From assembly GCA_036378315.1 (NCBI GenBank), contig DASUWU010000166.1:32288-96287 (forward strand): a stretch of DNA of 64,000 bases, given 5' to 3'. The notes beneath the pieces were generated by a model. It was not told the origin of the DNA and ran no database searches. It saw only the letters and a program-made list of their open reading frames with translations. How positions within the stretch are numbered: the first letter of the stretch is position 1; the number at the start of each line of letters is the position of its first letter. Positions 9,143 through 17,688 of this stretch are shown in pieces. A program made the translations under genes and the position numbers. This DNA is from CALAED01 sp036378315. GTDB taxonomy: Bacteria > Actinomycetota > Actinomycetes > Streptosporangiales > Streptosporangiaceae.

Positions 9143-9604
9143 GTGTCCCTGCAACTCAACATCCGCCGGAAGCCGCAGGCTTGGAGCAAATACCAGCAGC
9201 GGCTGCACCGCGCACAGGAGGCTGCCCAGACGGGCTCCGCCCGCGCGGCGGAGCGGATCGGTCCGGCCGCTCAGCGGGCCAAGGAGGTCGCCTCGCATCG
9301 CATCACCGATGCCAGAGCGTGGTCGGCTCCACGGCTCGAGCGGACAGCACATTACGTGGAAACCGAGCTCGGTCCGCGGATCGGAACGCTGCTGCACACG
9401 ACGGCGCACAAGGTCAAGCCCGCCAGGACCCGCAACAAGCGTCGCATAATGGCGGTCGCTCTGCTGGTCTGCGGCGGCGTCGCCAGCACCGTCGGCGCGC
9501 TCGCCCGTCGCCGTAAGGACGCCGGGTCGAGCGGCACGCACGGCCGGGACGTCCCGGCCGACGCCGAGGCGATGAGCGACAACGGGCAGGTAAGGACCGG
9601 CTGA
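9143..9604 (+). CDS. DUF5324-like membrane-associated protein
   Basis: A 153-residue protein. An Ala/Arg/Gln-rich amphipathic region (about 10-95) is followed by a transmembrane span near 101-120 and a charged, disordered tail. It resembles the DUF5324 proteins found beside ppiA in streptomycetes; function unknown. GTG 9143 is chosen because GGGGAGG lies 5-6 bases upstream; the frame stays open far upstream over ppiA antisense but that part is not protein-like. A 12-bp hairpin terminator follows. Confidence 0.82.
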   Translation: MSLQLNIRRKPQAWSKYQQRLHRAQEAAQTGSARAAERIGPAAQRAKEVASHRITDARAWSAPRLERTAHYVETELGPRIGTLLHTTAHKVKPARTRNKRRIMAVALLVCGGVASTVGALARRRKDAGSSGTHGRDVPADAEAMSDNGQVRTG

Positions 9605-9630
9605 CGCCGCACCAACGAAGGGTCCGGCGA

Positions 9631-9658
9631 GGCGGGCGGCGCGCGAGCGCCGCCCGCC
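9631..9658 (+). terminator. GC hairpin terminator after the DUF5324 gene
   Basis: Perfect 12-bp stem (9631-9642 with 9647-9658) closed by a GCGA tetraloop, starting 26 bases after the stop codon. Confidence 0.78.
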
Positions 9659-9674
9659 ATCGCCGCGGCCCTCG

Positions 9675-9721
9675 GTGCTGTTCGGGGCCTCCGTGCTGTT
9701 CGGGGCCTCCGTGCTGTTCGG
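9675..9721. repeat. 18-bp tandem repeat, about 2.6 copies
   Basis: The unit GTGCTGTTCGGGGCCTCC starts at 9675 and 9693, with a partial third copy from 9711 to 9721. It lies in the non-coding gap between the DUF5324 terminator and the acyltransferase. No function is evident; slippage could make it variable between strains. Confidence 0.85.
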
Positions 9722-9804
9722 CGGCGGCACTGGGCATGTCCTGACGGTCGGGATCATGTCACCTGCCAGATATGCCACAACGGTCCAACCGATACCGTGA
9801 CGGC

Positions 9805-10566
9805 ATGTCGCTGAGGCATGTTGTGGCAGCACCGGCCCGCCGCGCGCTCGCCGCGGCCATTAACTATGGCTGGGAGTGGGTGTGCCGGCACGGCGAGATC
9901 ACACCGGACACCCCTGCGGGCTTCAGGTTCCGCCGGTTCGGCGAGGGTGCCTGCATCGCCTTCCCGGTCGGCACCGTCTTTGGCGAGCGGTGGATCGAGG
10001 TGGGCGCCCATACGCTCATCGCCCCCCACGTCACCCTGTCGGCGGGCTTCGCGCCCGGCCTGGATCTGGGTTCGCACCCGATCGTACGGATCGGATCGGG
10101 TTGCTCCATCGGCCGCGGAAACGGAATTATCGGCCATCAGTCGATCGAAATCGGTAATGACGTGTTTACCGGGCCAAACGTCTATATCACCGATCAAAAT
10201 CACACTTATCAGGACCCGGGTCTCCCGATCGGGCGCCAGTGGCCGCGGAACGATCCCGTCGTCATCGGCGACGGCTGCTGGATCGGCGCCGGGGCGATCA
10301 TCCTGCCCGGCGCCCGGCTGGGTCGTAACGTCGCGGTCGCGGGCGGCGCCGTGGTCCGTGGCGAGTTCCCCGACCACTGCGTCATCGCCGGCGTGCCGGC
10401 CAAGGCCGTACGGCACTTCGACGCGGCCGCCGGCTGGCAGCCGCCGCTCACCGGCCGGCCGCCGCTGGCGTCGATCGACGAGCTCCAGAAGCTCGCGGGG
10501 CTGTCCCCCGCCGACCTCGAAGCGCTCCACCTCCTCGAGGTCCCCCTCCAGGAGGAGACCGGCTGA
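9805..10566 (+). CDS. Left-handed beta-helix acyltransferase
   Basis: A 253-residue member of the hexapeptide-repeat (LbetaH) acyltransferases, which transfer acetyl or other acyl groups from CoA to sugars or small molecules. Repeated I/V-G-x-x-x-x turns are seen across about residues 60-190, including GSGCSIGRGN and GDGCWIGAGA, with a His in the DQNHTY stretch likely to be catalytic. The C-terminal 45 residues are a helical extension. The ATG at 9805 gives a family-like start; ATG 9772 is an alternative adding 11 residues. A TACCGT element lies 6 bases before the ATG, so a leaderless transcript is possible. The acceptor is unknown. Confidence 0.85.
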   Translation: MSLRHVVAAPARRALAAAINYGWEWVCRHGEITPDTPAGFRFRRFGEGACIAFPVGTVFGERWIEVGAHTLIAPHVTLSAGFAPGLDLGSHPIVRIGSGCSIGRGNGIIGHQSIEIGNDVFTGPNVYITDQNHTYQDPGLPIGRQWPRNDPVVIGDGCWIGAGAIILPGARLGRNVAVAGGAVVRGEFPDHCVIAGVPAKAVRHFDAAAGWQPPLTGRPPLASIDELQKLAGLSPADLEALHLLEVPLQEETG

Positions 10567-10740
10567 GAGCAGGGCGCCCGCGCGCGGAGGGCGCGAATCC
10601 TGACGCCCCGGGTGCGGTCACGGTCGATGGGGTTCCAGCGACCATCGATGAGCTGCACCGCTGCATCGTCACGGCCACCCAATGAGGCACGCCGCCGGGC
10701 CGTCAGGCGCATCTGGGAAGGTCAGCGAGCCAGGGAGCCG

Positions 10741-11271
10741 TCAGGGGCAGAGGTCGCCCAGCAGGGGGAGCCGCAGGGCGCAGCCGGGAGACGGGGACGG
10801 AGTGCCGGGCGCGGACGGTGGCGTCGCGGTCGCCGGCGGCCGTGACGGCGCCGGTTCGCCGCCCCCGCCGCCACCCCCGCCGCCGCGTCCGGCGCCGCCT
10901 TCGGGGTGCGACCCGGGATGGTTCGCGGCCGCCGGCGCCGGCGCGACGGGCGCCGCGCCACCTGGGCGTCCTGGTGCGCCCGGCGGCACGATCGGGACGG
11001 ACGGACGGCGCGACGCGGCCGGCGACGGGGACCTGGACGGCGCGATCGGATGGGTGGCCGGCGCGTCGGGGGCGGTGCGCACGGCGGCCGGCGGCCGCGC
11101 CGCGGCCATGTCCTGCCCGCCGCCCGAGCTCATCGCGACGTAAGCGCCGATCATGGTGATCGCCGCCCCCGCGACGCCGGCCGCGACGGTGGGATGCGCC
11201 CGTACGGTCCAGTGAATGCCCTTGCGGATGCGCTCTTTCCCGTGCGAAAGGATCTGGTGGCTCACGTCCAT
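10741..11271 (-). CDS. Single-pass membrane protein with Pro/Gly-rich tail
   Basis: A 176-residue hypothetical protein. A basic cytoplasmic start (residues 1-25) leads into one transmembrane span (about 28-50), then an extended outer region very rich in Pro, Ala, Ser and Gly, including a run of nine glycines. The last residues (CALRLPLLGDLC) form a short hydrophobic end with two cysteines. No family is recognised. An in-frame ATG at 11319 would add 16 residues; neither start has a strong ribosome site. Composition bias makes this call less certain than its neighbours. Confidence 0.6.
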   Translation of the reverse strand: MDVSHQILSHGKERIRKGIHWTVRAHPTVAAGVAGAAITMIGAYVAMSSGGGQDMAAARPPAAVRTAPDAPATHPIAPSRSPSPAASRRPSVPIVPPGAPGRPGGAAPVAPAPAAANHPGSHPEGGAGRGGGGGGGGGEPAPSRPPATATPPSAPGTPSPSPGCALRLPLLGDLCP

Positions 11272-11587
11272 GTCCTGTTGCGGCGTCCTGTTGCGGCGGG
11301 CAGGTCCGCGTCCCATCATGCCCGCGAGATGCCGGCGTCATCATCCCATCACAGGGAGCGGCTGTTCGGTTGTGTGACTTTTTGACGGTATGCGGCATCC
11401 CGCCGCCCAGGGATTCGTCCAAACTCGCCAAATACGACCACTGCGTGCTCATCACCGCAAAATGCTTGACGGTACAGGCCGCATGTGTAGCATAAAGTGT
11501 CACGCTCTGTTCCCGCTGTTCCGGCGCCCCAGACGTCGCGACTGGCGCCCACCCGACCGCGGAGCCTGCGCCGAGGAGTCGCGAACG
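11272..11587. other. Intergenic region, divergent promoters
   Basis: 316 bases without a gene. The block TTGACGGTA occurs twice (from about 11385 and from 11466); the second copy supplies the -35 of the candidate liv promoter. No RNA gene is seen. Confidence 0.6.
11466..11493 (+). promoter_or_regulatory. Candidate promoter of the liv-type operon
   Basis: TTGACG (11466-11471) and TAGCAT (11488-11493) are separated by 16 bp, leaving a leader of roughly 90 bases before the first permease. Only the consensus match supports it. Confidence 0.45.
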
Positions 11588-12451
11588 ATGAGCAACTTCG
11601 TGACCTACGTTTTCTCCGGGCTCGCCCTCGGCTGTTCCTTCGCGCTTCTCGGCTGTGGCTTTGTGGCGATCCACCGCGTGACGGGCGTAGTCAATTTTGC
11701 CCAGGGTGCGTTCGCCGTCGTGGCCGGGATGGTCGCGAGCTCGTTCCTCGGCCACGGCCTGCCGCACGGCGTCGCAGAGGCGCTGGCGGTGCTCATCGCC
11801 GGGCTGGCCGGCTTGCTCGTCGGCATCGTCGCCATCGGCAGGCCGGGCACGCCGGTGATGGCGTCGCTCCTGGTGACGCTCGGGCTCGGCATCGCCGCCT
11901 ACGCGGCGGAGATTCTGATCTTTGGTGATCAGCCGCGGTCGTTCGGCATGGTGAGTGGGTCGGTCGTGCTCGCCGGCGCGCATCTGCAGACTCAGTTCTT
12001 CGTCGTGATCGCCGCGACCCTGGCCGTCTACGGCGGTCTCGTCGCGTTCTTCGGCCGTACGTATGTCGGCAAGGCGCTCACCGCGTGCTTCGCCAGCCCG
12101 TACGCGGCGCGGCTCGTCGGGATCAACGTCACCAGGATGGGGCTGCTCGCCTTCGCCCTCGGCGGGGTGCTCGGCGGCATAGCGGGGGTGCTGCTGACCC
12201 CGCTGCAGGCGGTCACGTTCGACTCGGACGTGTCGTTCGCCGTGTACGGCTTCGCCGCCGCGGTCTTCGGCGGCCTCGTCCGGATCACCGCCACGCTGGC
12301 CGGCGGCCTGATCCTCGGCCTCGCCGAGGCGCTGATCGGCGGCTACCTCAACACGCAGTACCAGATAGCCGCGGCCCTCGTGGTGATGCTCGTGATCATG
12401 GTCTGGCAGGCCGGCCGCCGTACCGCGGTGACCGAGGAGGTCGCGGTATGA
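11588..12451 (+). CDS. livH: Branched-chain amino acid-type ABC permease (LivH-like)
   Basis: An inner-membrane permease of 287 residues with about eight hydrophobic spans and the LivH-type N-terminus in which a conserved N-F-A-Q-G segment follows the second helix. It would form the channel with the LivM-like partner that overlaps it by four bases (ATGA). The start ATG 11588 has a GAGGAG site. Substrates of the family include branched-chain amino acids, urea and short amides; the substrate here is not evident. Confidence 0.92.
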   Translation: MSNFVTYVFSGLALGCSFALLGCGFVAIHRVTGVVNFAQGAFAVVAGMVASSFLGHGLPHGVAEALAVLIAGLAGLLVGIVAIGRPGTPVMASLLVTLGLGIAAYAAEILIFGDQPRSFGMVSGSVVLAGAHLQTQFFVVIAATLAVYGGLVAFFGRTYVGKALTACFASPYAARLVGINVTRMGLLAFALGGVLGGIAGVLLTPLQAVTFDSDVSFAVYGFAAAVFGGLVRITATLAGGLILGLAEALIGGYLNTQYQIAAALVVMLVIMVWQAGRRTAVTEEVAV

Positions 12452-13557
12452 GCGCGCACCGCGGAACGGACCAGCAGGCCACGGGCGAGGCGCGCGTTCC
12501 GAGCGAGCCGCGGGCCGGGCGGGCGGCGCGGGGCGGCCTGTCGCGAGTCGGGCTGTCGCGGGTCGGGCGGCCGCGGGCGGGGGCGCTCGCGGTCGCGGGG
12601 GTGGTGACCGCGGCGCTGCCGCTCTCCCTGGACCGGGCGCAGCTCACCGTGTACATCCTGCTCGGGCTGTACGCCATCGTGGCGACGGGCGTGTCGTTGC
12701 TGATGGGGTACGCCGGGCAGGTGTCGCTCGGCCAGATGGCGTTCTACGCGGTCGGTGCGTACACGGCGGCCGTGATGTCGGTGCACGGGCTGCCGCCCCT
12801 GCTCGGCCTCGCGGCGGCGCCGGTGTTCGCGTTCGTCGTGGCGGCGATCGTCGGCATCCCGCTGCTGCGGCTGCGCGGCCACTACCTGGCGTTCGCCACG
12901 CTCGCCTTCCTGCTGATCTTCGTGGCGGTGGCCGGGCAGCAGGACTTCCTCGGCGGGGCCATCGGGCTGCAGGACATCCCGCCGCTCGGCGTCGGCTCGC
13001 TCCAGTTCGTCAGCTTCCGGTCGTACGCGTGGGTGACCTGGATCGCCGTGGTCCTCGTCATGCTGGTCTCGTACAACATCATCGACTCGCGGCCCGGGCG
13101 CGGCCTGCGGGCGCTGGCGACGAGCGAGGTCGCCGCCGAGTCGTCCGGGGTGGACGTCGGACGCTACAAGCTGTTCGTCTTCGGGCTTTCCGCCGCCTTC
13201 GCCGGGCTGGCCGGCGCGATCTACGCGTTCTTCATCGCCTCCATCTCGCCGGCCGTGTTCTCCGTGCAGCTCTCGCTGCAGTTCGTCGTGATCGCCGTGG
13301 TGGGCGGGCTCGGCACGATCACCGGCCCCGTGGTCGGGTCGGCGATCGTCACCCTGCTCATCCAGGGGTTGAACGACCTGGCCACGCGACCCGGCATGCC
13401 GGAGCACGCCGCGGTCGTGTCGAACTACGCGGCGTACGCGGTGCTTCTGATCATCATCGTGCTGGCGATGCCCGGCGGCGTCGTCCCCACGGTCGGGGCA
13501 CTGGTACGGCGCCGGTTGCGTCCGGCGCGGCCGGCCACCCGGGCGGTACAGCCATGA
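12448..13557 (+). CDS. livM: Branched-chain amino acid-type ABC permease (LivM-like)
   Basis: A permease of 369 residues. A basic, Arg/Gly-rich cytoplasmic N-terminus of about 45 residues is followed by 8-10 membrane spans; the GQVSLGQMAFYAVGAY motif is diagnostic of LivM. It starts at ATG 12448 inside the stop of the LivH-like gene. The expected ATPase genes livG and livF do not follow; a lipoprotein binding protein does. Neither flank of the operon contains an ABC ATPase. Confidence 0.92.
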   Translation: MSAHRGTDQQATGEARVPSEPRAGRAARGGLSRVGLSRVGRPRAGALAVAGVVTAALPLSLDRAQLTVYILLGLYAIVATGVSLLMGYAGQVSLGQMAFYAVGAYTAAVMSVHGLPPLLGLAAAPVFAFVVAAIVGIPLLRLRGHYLAFATLAFLLIFVAVAGQQDFLGGAIGLQDIPPLGVGSLQFVSFRSYAWVTWIAVVLVMLVSYNIIDSRPGRGLRALATSEVAAESSGVDVGRYKLFVFGLSAAFAGLAGAIYAFFIASISPAVFSVQLSLQFVVIAVVGGLGTITGPVVGSAIVTLLIQGLNDLATRPGMPEHAAVVSNYAAYAVLLIIIVLAMPGGVVPTVGALVRRRLRPARPATRAVQP

Positions 13558-13606
13558 ACCGCCCGGCGGGGGATTCTCGGATCACTTTTCTGTAAGAGGA
13601 GCTCCT

Positions 13607-14824
13607 ATGCGACGAACAGCGCTGGCGATGGTGACCGCCGCGACGATGGTGGCGACGGCCTGTGGTGGTGGCGACTCGGGCTCGACGAGATCCGCCCCAT
13701 CACAGGGAGAGCTCAAGGCGGGCGCACCGATCAACGTCGGCCTCATCACACCGCTGACCGGCCCGTACGCCGCGCTCGGCGCCGGGGACCGCCAGGGCGC
13801 GACGGTCGTGACCGACCAGATCAACGCGGCCGGCGGCATCAACGGCCACAAGATCAACCTGATCGTCAAGGACGACAGGACCGAGCCGAGCCAGTCGGTC
13901 GTGGCCTTCAACCAGCTGCTCTCCCAGAAGGTCGTCGGCGTGCTCGGGTCGTCCAACGCCAACGCGGCCATCGCGGTCGGGCCGCTCGCCGAGCGCGCGG
14001 GCATCCCGTACATGTCGCTGGCGCCGAGCAGGCAGCTCGTCCAGCCGGTCAAGCGGCATCTGTTCTCGCTGCCGCCGACGAGCACGCTGTGGGCCAAGCG
14101 CGACATGCAATGGATGCAGAGCGAGGGCATCAAGAAGGTCGCCGTCGTGTACGCGGCGGACGACACGTTCCATAAGGACGGCAACGCCGACGTCAAGAAG
14201 TACGCCAAGGACTACGGCATGAACGTCGTGGCGTCGGTGCCGATCCAGACCACGGCGACCGACTTCACCACGGTGCTCGCCAAGGTGCGCAGCTCTGGCG
14301 CGCAGGCGCTGTTCCTGTGGGTGGCCGGGCCCGCGGCCGTGATCATGACCAAGCAGTTCGCCGCGGCCAAGCTCGGCAACGTGAAGCTGGTCATGACCGG
14401 GGCGCAGGCGTCCACGCTGTACACGCAGCCGGCGGGGCCCGCGGCGAACGGCGTGGTGTTGAACGGGTACGCGACCGACATCGGCGACTTCATGCCGGCC
14501 GGGCCGCTGAAGGACGTCTACCAGAAGCTGGCCGACGGGGTCATGCAGAAATACAACACGCCGGTGGCCCAGTTCACGGCCGACGCCGCGAGCGGCGCCC
14601 AGCTCCTGTACGCGGCCATGCAGAAGGCGTCGAAGCTGACGCCGGACGCCATCACCGAGGCGCTCAACAACCTGTCGCTGTTGACGCCGAACGGCCGCTA
14701 CACCTACACCCCGACCAACCACGAGGGCGCGGTGATCGAGAACCTCGCGGTGTTCGAGGTACGGGACGGGAAGTTCGTCCCCACCGAGTGGCAGAAGAAG
14801 CAGTGGGGGTCGCTGCCGAGCTGA
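13607..14824 (+). CDS. Liv-type ABC transporter substrate-binding lipoprotein
   Basis: A 405-residue binding protein with a lipoprotein signal peptide and lipobox VATAC (Cys19), so it should be anchored to the outer face of the membrane. The mature part is a type I periplasmic binding fold (LivK/AmiC family) with the opening VGLITPLTGPYAALG. An AAGAGGAG ribosome site precedes ATG 13607. It completes the permease operon and is followed by a 16-bp hairpin terminator. Confidence 0.93.
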   Translation: MRRTALAMVTAATMVATACGGGDSGSTRSAPSQGELKAGAPINVGLITPLTGPYAALGAGDRQGATVVTDQINAAGGINGHKINLIVKDDRTEPSQSVVAFNQLLSQKVVGVLGSSNANAAIAVGPLAERAGIPYMSLAPSRQLVQPVKRHLFSLPPTSTLWAKRDMQWMQSEGIKKVAVVYAADDTFHKDGNADVKKYAKDYGMNVVASVPIQTTATDFTTVLAKVRSSGAQALFLWVAGPAAVIMTKQFAAAKLGNVKLVMTGAQASTLYTQPAGPAANGVVLNGYATDIGDFMPAGPLKDVYQKLADGVMQKYNTPVAQFTADAASGAQLLYAAMQKASKLTPDAITEALNNLSLLTPNGRYTYTPTNHEGAVIENLAVFEVRDGKFVPTEWQKKQWGSLPS

Positions 14825-14870
14825 CCCGCGTGGTCGGCCCGGTCGGCTGGTTCGGCCGGCCGTCCCCCAA

Positions 14871-14923
14871 GGCGTGTTGGATGACCATGGGGCCGGGGGG
14901 AGGACCCGGTCATCCAACACGCC
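14871..14923 (+). terminator. Strong hairpin terminator of the liv-type operon
   Basis: Perfect 16-bp stem, arms 14871-14886 and 14908-14923, with a 21-base G-rich loop. It begins 46 bases after the binding-protein stop. Confidence 0.8.
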
Positions 14924-15025
14924 CCCCGGTGGGGGAAGGGACGCCGTTAGATACGCCGCCCCTCCGGTGCCGGTTCAGTGACGCCGCCGATCGGCGGATT
15001 TTCCACCGCCCGCCACGATGTGGCG

Positions 15026-15062
15026 TTGACCTTAATATGCCCTGATGGTTATATTCCCGATG
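15026..15062 (+). promoter_or_regulatory. Leaderless promoter of the ArsR-SRPBCC operon
   Basis: TTGACC (15026-15031), an 18-bp spacer and TATATT (15050-15055) place transcription start at about 15062, which is the first base of the GTG start codon. An AATAT/ATATT inverted repeat (15034-15038, 15051-15055) overlaps the -10 element and could be an autoregulatory operator. Confidence 0.7.
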
Positions 15063-15409
15063 TGGCAACCGCGTTTCACGTCCTCGCCGAGCCGGCGCGC
15101 CGGCGCATCCTCGACCTGCTCCTCGACCGCCCCAGGCCGGTCGGCGAGCTGGTCGAACGTCTCGGGCTGAGCCAGCCCGGCACGTCCAAGCACCTGCGGG
15201 TGCTGCGCGAGGCCGGCCTGGTCCGGGTCCGCCAGGACGCCCAGCGCCGGTGGTACGAGCTGTGCCCCGAGCCGCTCGCCGAGATCGACGACTGGCTGCG
15301 GCCCTACCGCCGCCTGTGGGCCGATCGGCTGGATGCCCTGGAGCGGCACCTGGACGCGATGCCGGACGATCCGGACGGCACGGCGGGCAACACATCAGGA
15401 GGGACATGA
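15062..15409 (+). CDS. ArsR-family winged-helix transcriptional regulator
   Basis: A 115-residue regulator with the compact winged helix-turn-helix of ArsR proteins: AEPARRRILDLL at the N-terminus, then the recognition helix region GLSQPGTSKHLRVLREAGLV. No metal-binding Cys pair is seen, so it belongs to the group paired with SRPBCC proteins rather than to metal sensors. The gene appears to be read from a leaderless transcript with GTG at the 5' end. Its stop overlaps the ATG of the SRPBCC gene (ATGA). Autorepression through the AT-rich repeat at the -10 is inferred. Confidence 0.9.
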   Translation: MATAFHVLAEPARRRILDLLLDRPRPVGELVERLGLSQPGTSKHLRVLREAGLVRVRQDAQRRWYELCPEPLAEIDDWLRPYRRLWADRLDALERHLDAMPDDPDGTAGNTSGGT

Positions 15410-17688
15410 GCATGAACGCGACATTGGAGACCACCGGCGGGCGGCCGACGCTGCGGTTCGAGCGCCGGCTCAGGCACCCGGTGGAAAAGGTCTGGCGGGC
15501 GCTGACCGATCCGGCGGAGCTCGAGCACTGGTTCCCGCAGCGGGTCGAGGGCGTCACGGCCGCGCCCGGCGGGCCCTTCGTCCCCGGCGGCAAGCTCCGC
15601 TTCCCCTTCCGCGAACGCAAGCTCATCGACGGCGAGCCCGTTCCCGACTTCGAGGGCGAGGTCATCGAAGTCGACCCGCCGCGCCTGCTCGCCTACACCT
15701 GGGGCGAGGACGTCCTGCGTTTCGAGCTCACCCCGGACGGCGACGGCGGCTGCCTGCTGGTGTTCACCGACACGATCGCCGGCGTCGGCAAGGCGGCAAG
15801 GGACGGGGCGGGCTGGCACACCTGCCTGGACGGCCTCGAGGCGGCTCTCGACGGCGCCGCGCCGCCCGATGGAGAGCACTGGACCGGCCTGTACGAGGGC
15901 TACGTCGCGGCCTTCGGCCCCGCTGCGTCCACGGCGCCGCTCCCCGGCGGCGGCTGACGCGCCGGACGGCGGGCCGGGCGCCGAGCCGGATCCTAAGGAC
16001 AGCCGGCTCACCGCCAGGGCGGTTCCGGCCGCCGCGACCGCGAGCAGGACGACGAGGCCGGCGACCAGATAGCGAAGGATCAGGTTCCGGCGCCGTTCGG
16101 CGCGGCGCTCGCCGGCCTGCAGCGCGATCGCGGCCGCCAGGAACTCCCGTTCCAGGACGGTCAGCTCGGCCTCGTGCTCGTCGGCGACCGCCCAGTCCCG
16201 CGCCATCACCAGGCGCGCCCCCCGGTACAGGGCACCCGGATCCCGGTCCAACGACTCCCATATCCGGGCGGCCTCGGTCAGCTGGCGGTGGATCAGCAGG
16301 CCGTCGCGGTCCTCGGTGAGCCAGCGGCGCAGGCGTGGCCAGGCCCGGATGACCGCCTCGTGCGCGACCTCGACGGTGTCGGCGCCGATGACCACCAACC
16401 GCGCCCGAGCCAGCCGCTCGAGCACCGACTCCACCGCATCCGGGTCGGCGCCAAGCCCGGCCAGCTCCGCCCGGCGGGCCCGCCGGCGCGCCTGCTCGGC
16501 CTCCGTGCCCAGCGTCGTCAGGCGCAGGAAGAGCTGCCGCGCGAGCGGCCGTTCGACGGTCGGTTCGAGCCGGCGGTAGAGCCGCTCGGCACTGGCGGCG
16601 ACTGAGCCGCGGATGCCCCCATGCGCACGGTAGTCGGCGAGGGTCAGCACCTGGCTCCGCCGCGCTCGCCACACCGCGAGCAGGGCCTGGCTGATCAGCG
16701 GCAACGCGCCGGGCCCGTGGGCGTCCTCGGCCAGCACCGTGGCCTTCAGCTCCGGCTCGACTGTGACTCCGGCGCGGGCGGCCGATTCGGTGATGGCCCG
16801 TTCCAGCTCGGCCCGCGTCATCGGGCCGACCACCACAGGAGGCTCCCCGTCGAGCGCCGCCGCCAGGCCTGGATGCCACCGGCAGCGGGACACGTAGTCG
16901 GCGCGGACCGCGAGGACGACGTGAACCCTGCGGCATTCGCCCTCCGCCGCCGCGAGCAGCGCGTCGATGAACGTGCCGCGCTCGGCGAGGCCCGCGCAGC
17001 GCCTGAACACCTCCTCGAACTGATCCACGACCACAAGGATCCGCGTGTCGTCGTGCCGCCCCGCCAGGATCTGGCGCAACGCGACCTCCAGCGCACCGGC
17101 ACCGCCCGTCGTGAGCTCGGCCTCCAGCGGCTCGGCCTCGGCATCGTCCAGCTCGGCCGCGCGGCGGGCGAGCTCGCGCAGGGGACGGTCCGTCGGGGTC
17201 ATGACGATGGTCCGCCACCGGCCAGGCGACCAACTCTCGCCATTGATTCTGGCCAGCAGGCCGGCCCGCAAAAGGGACGACTTGCCGCAGCCAGAATCCC
17301 CTGTCACCACGGTGAACGACCGATTTTTGATCCGGTCGACCAGCTCCTCGGTGAGCTTTTCCCGCCCGAAGAAACGGTCGGCATCGGCCACCCGAAAAGG
17401 CGCTGGACCTGGGTAGGGTTCGGCGTGCCTCGCTCCGGTGCCCGCCACGTGGGCCGCGACCGCGCGCCATCGTTCATTCCATACATCCGGATTTCCGCCG
17501 CATGCCGTCACATAAGCCAGGGCGACCTCCAGGGAGGGCAGCCTTTCCCCGCCGGCGGCGTCCGCCAGTGTGGTCGGCGAGTAGTGAACGCGGCCGGCCA
17601 TCGTCCGGTAGCTTGGGCGGCCGGAACTTTCTCTGAGTTTGCGCAGTTCATAGGCGAATTGCTGGACCGGCCCCGCCTGCGGGTCCAC
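15304..17688 (-). CDS. XRE-nSTAND NTPase, C-terminal sensor lost (truncated gene)
   Basis: The ORF encodes 794 residues but only about the first 570 look like protein. In order: an XRE-like helix-turn-helix (about 7-65), an nSTAND ATPase domain with Walker A GDSGCGKS (130-137) and Walker B VVVDQFEE (219-226), a helical region with a winged-helix-like end, and one transmembrane span (about 531-557). Relatives continue after this span into WD40 or similar sensor repeats. Here the frame instead runs antisense through the SRPBCC and ArsR genes to a stop at 15304, with no repeat sequence. I infer loss of the 3' part by deletion. GTG 17688 is preferred (GGAG 7 bases upstream); GTG 17718 is possible. 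Confidence 0.75.
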   Translation of the reverse strand: MDPQAGPVQQFAYELRKLRESSGRPSYRTMAGRVHYSPTTLADAAGGERLPSLEVALAYVTACGGNPDVWNERWRAVAAHVAGTGARHAEPYPGPAPFRVADADRFFGREKLTEELVDRIKNRSFTVVTGDSGCGKSSLLRAGLLARINGESWSPGRWRTIVMTPTDRPLRELARRAAELDDAEAEPLEAELTTGGAGALEVALRQILAGRHDDTRILVVVDQFEEVFRRCAGLAERGTFIDALLAAAEGECRRVHVVLAVRADYVSRCRWHPGLAAALDGEPPVVVGPMTRAELERAITESAARAGVTVEPELKATVLAEDAHGPGALPLISQALLAVWRARRSQVLTLADYRAHGGIRGSVAASAERLYRRLEPTVERPLARQLFLRLTTLGTEAEQARRRARRAELAGLGADPDAVESVLERLARARLVVIGADTVEVAHEAVIRAWPRLRRWLTEDRDGLLIHRQLTEAARIWESLDRDPGALYRGARLVMARDWAVADEHEAELTVLEREFLAAAIALQAGERRAERRRNLILRYLVAGLVVLLAVAAAGTALAVSRLSLGSGSAPGPPSGASAAAGERRRGRSGAEGRDVALVQAGPVLSIGRRGAVESRLEAVQAGVPARPVPCRLADAGDRVGEHQQAAAVAVRGELETQDVLAPGVGEQARRVDFDDLALEVGNGLAVDELAFAEGEAELAAGDEGPAGRGRDALDPLREPVLELRRIGQRPPDLFHRVPEPALEPQRRPPAGGLQCRVHAHVPPDVLPAVPSGSSGIASRCRSRASSRSAHRRR
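15406..15957 (+). CDS. SRPBCC / AHSA1-domain protein
   Basis: A 183-residue protein with the START-like AHSA1 fold: FERRLRHPVEKVWRALTDPAELEHWFP near residues 19-45 and the closing helix with GWHTCLDGLEAAL. These proteins bind hydrophobic ligands in a deep cavity and are commonly coupled to an ArsR regulator; the ligand here is unknown. ATG 15406 overlaps the ArsR stop and is preceded by AGGAGGGA. The antisense strand over this gene is also open, in the frame of the truncated nSTAND gene. Confidence 0.9.
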   Translation: MSMNATLETTGGRPTLRFERRLRHPVEKVWRALTDPAELEHWFPQRVEGVTAAPGGPFVPGGKLRFPFRERKLIDGEPVPDFEGEVIEVDPPRLLAYTWGEDVLRFELTPDGDGGCLLVFTDTIAGVGKAARDGAGWHTCLDGLEAALDGAAPPDGEHWTGLYEGYVAAFGPAASTAPLPGGG

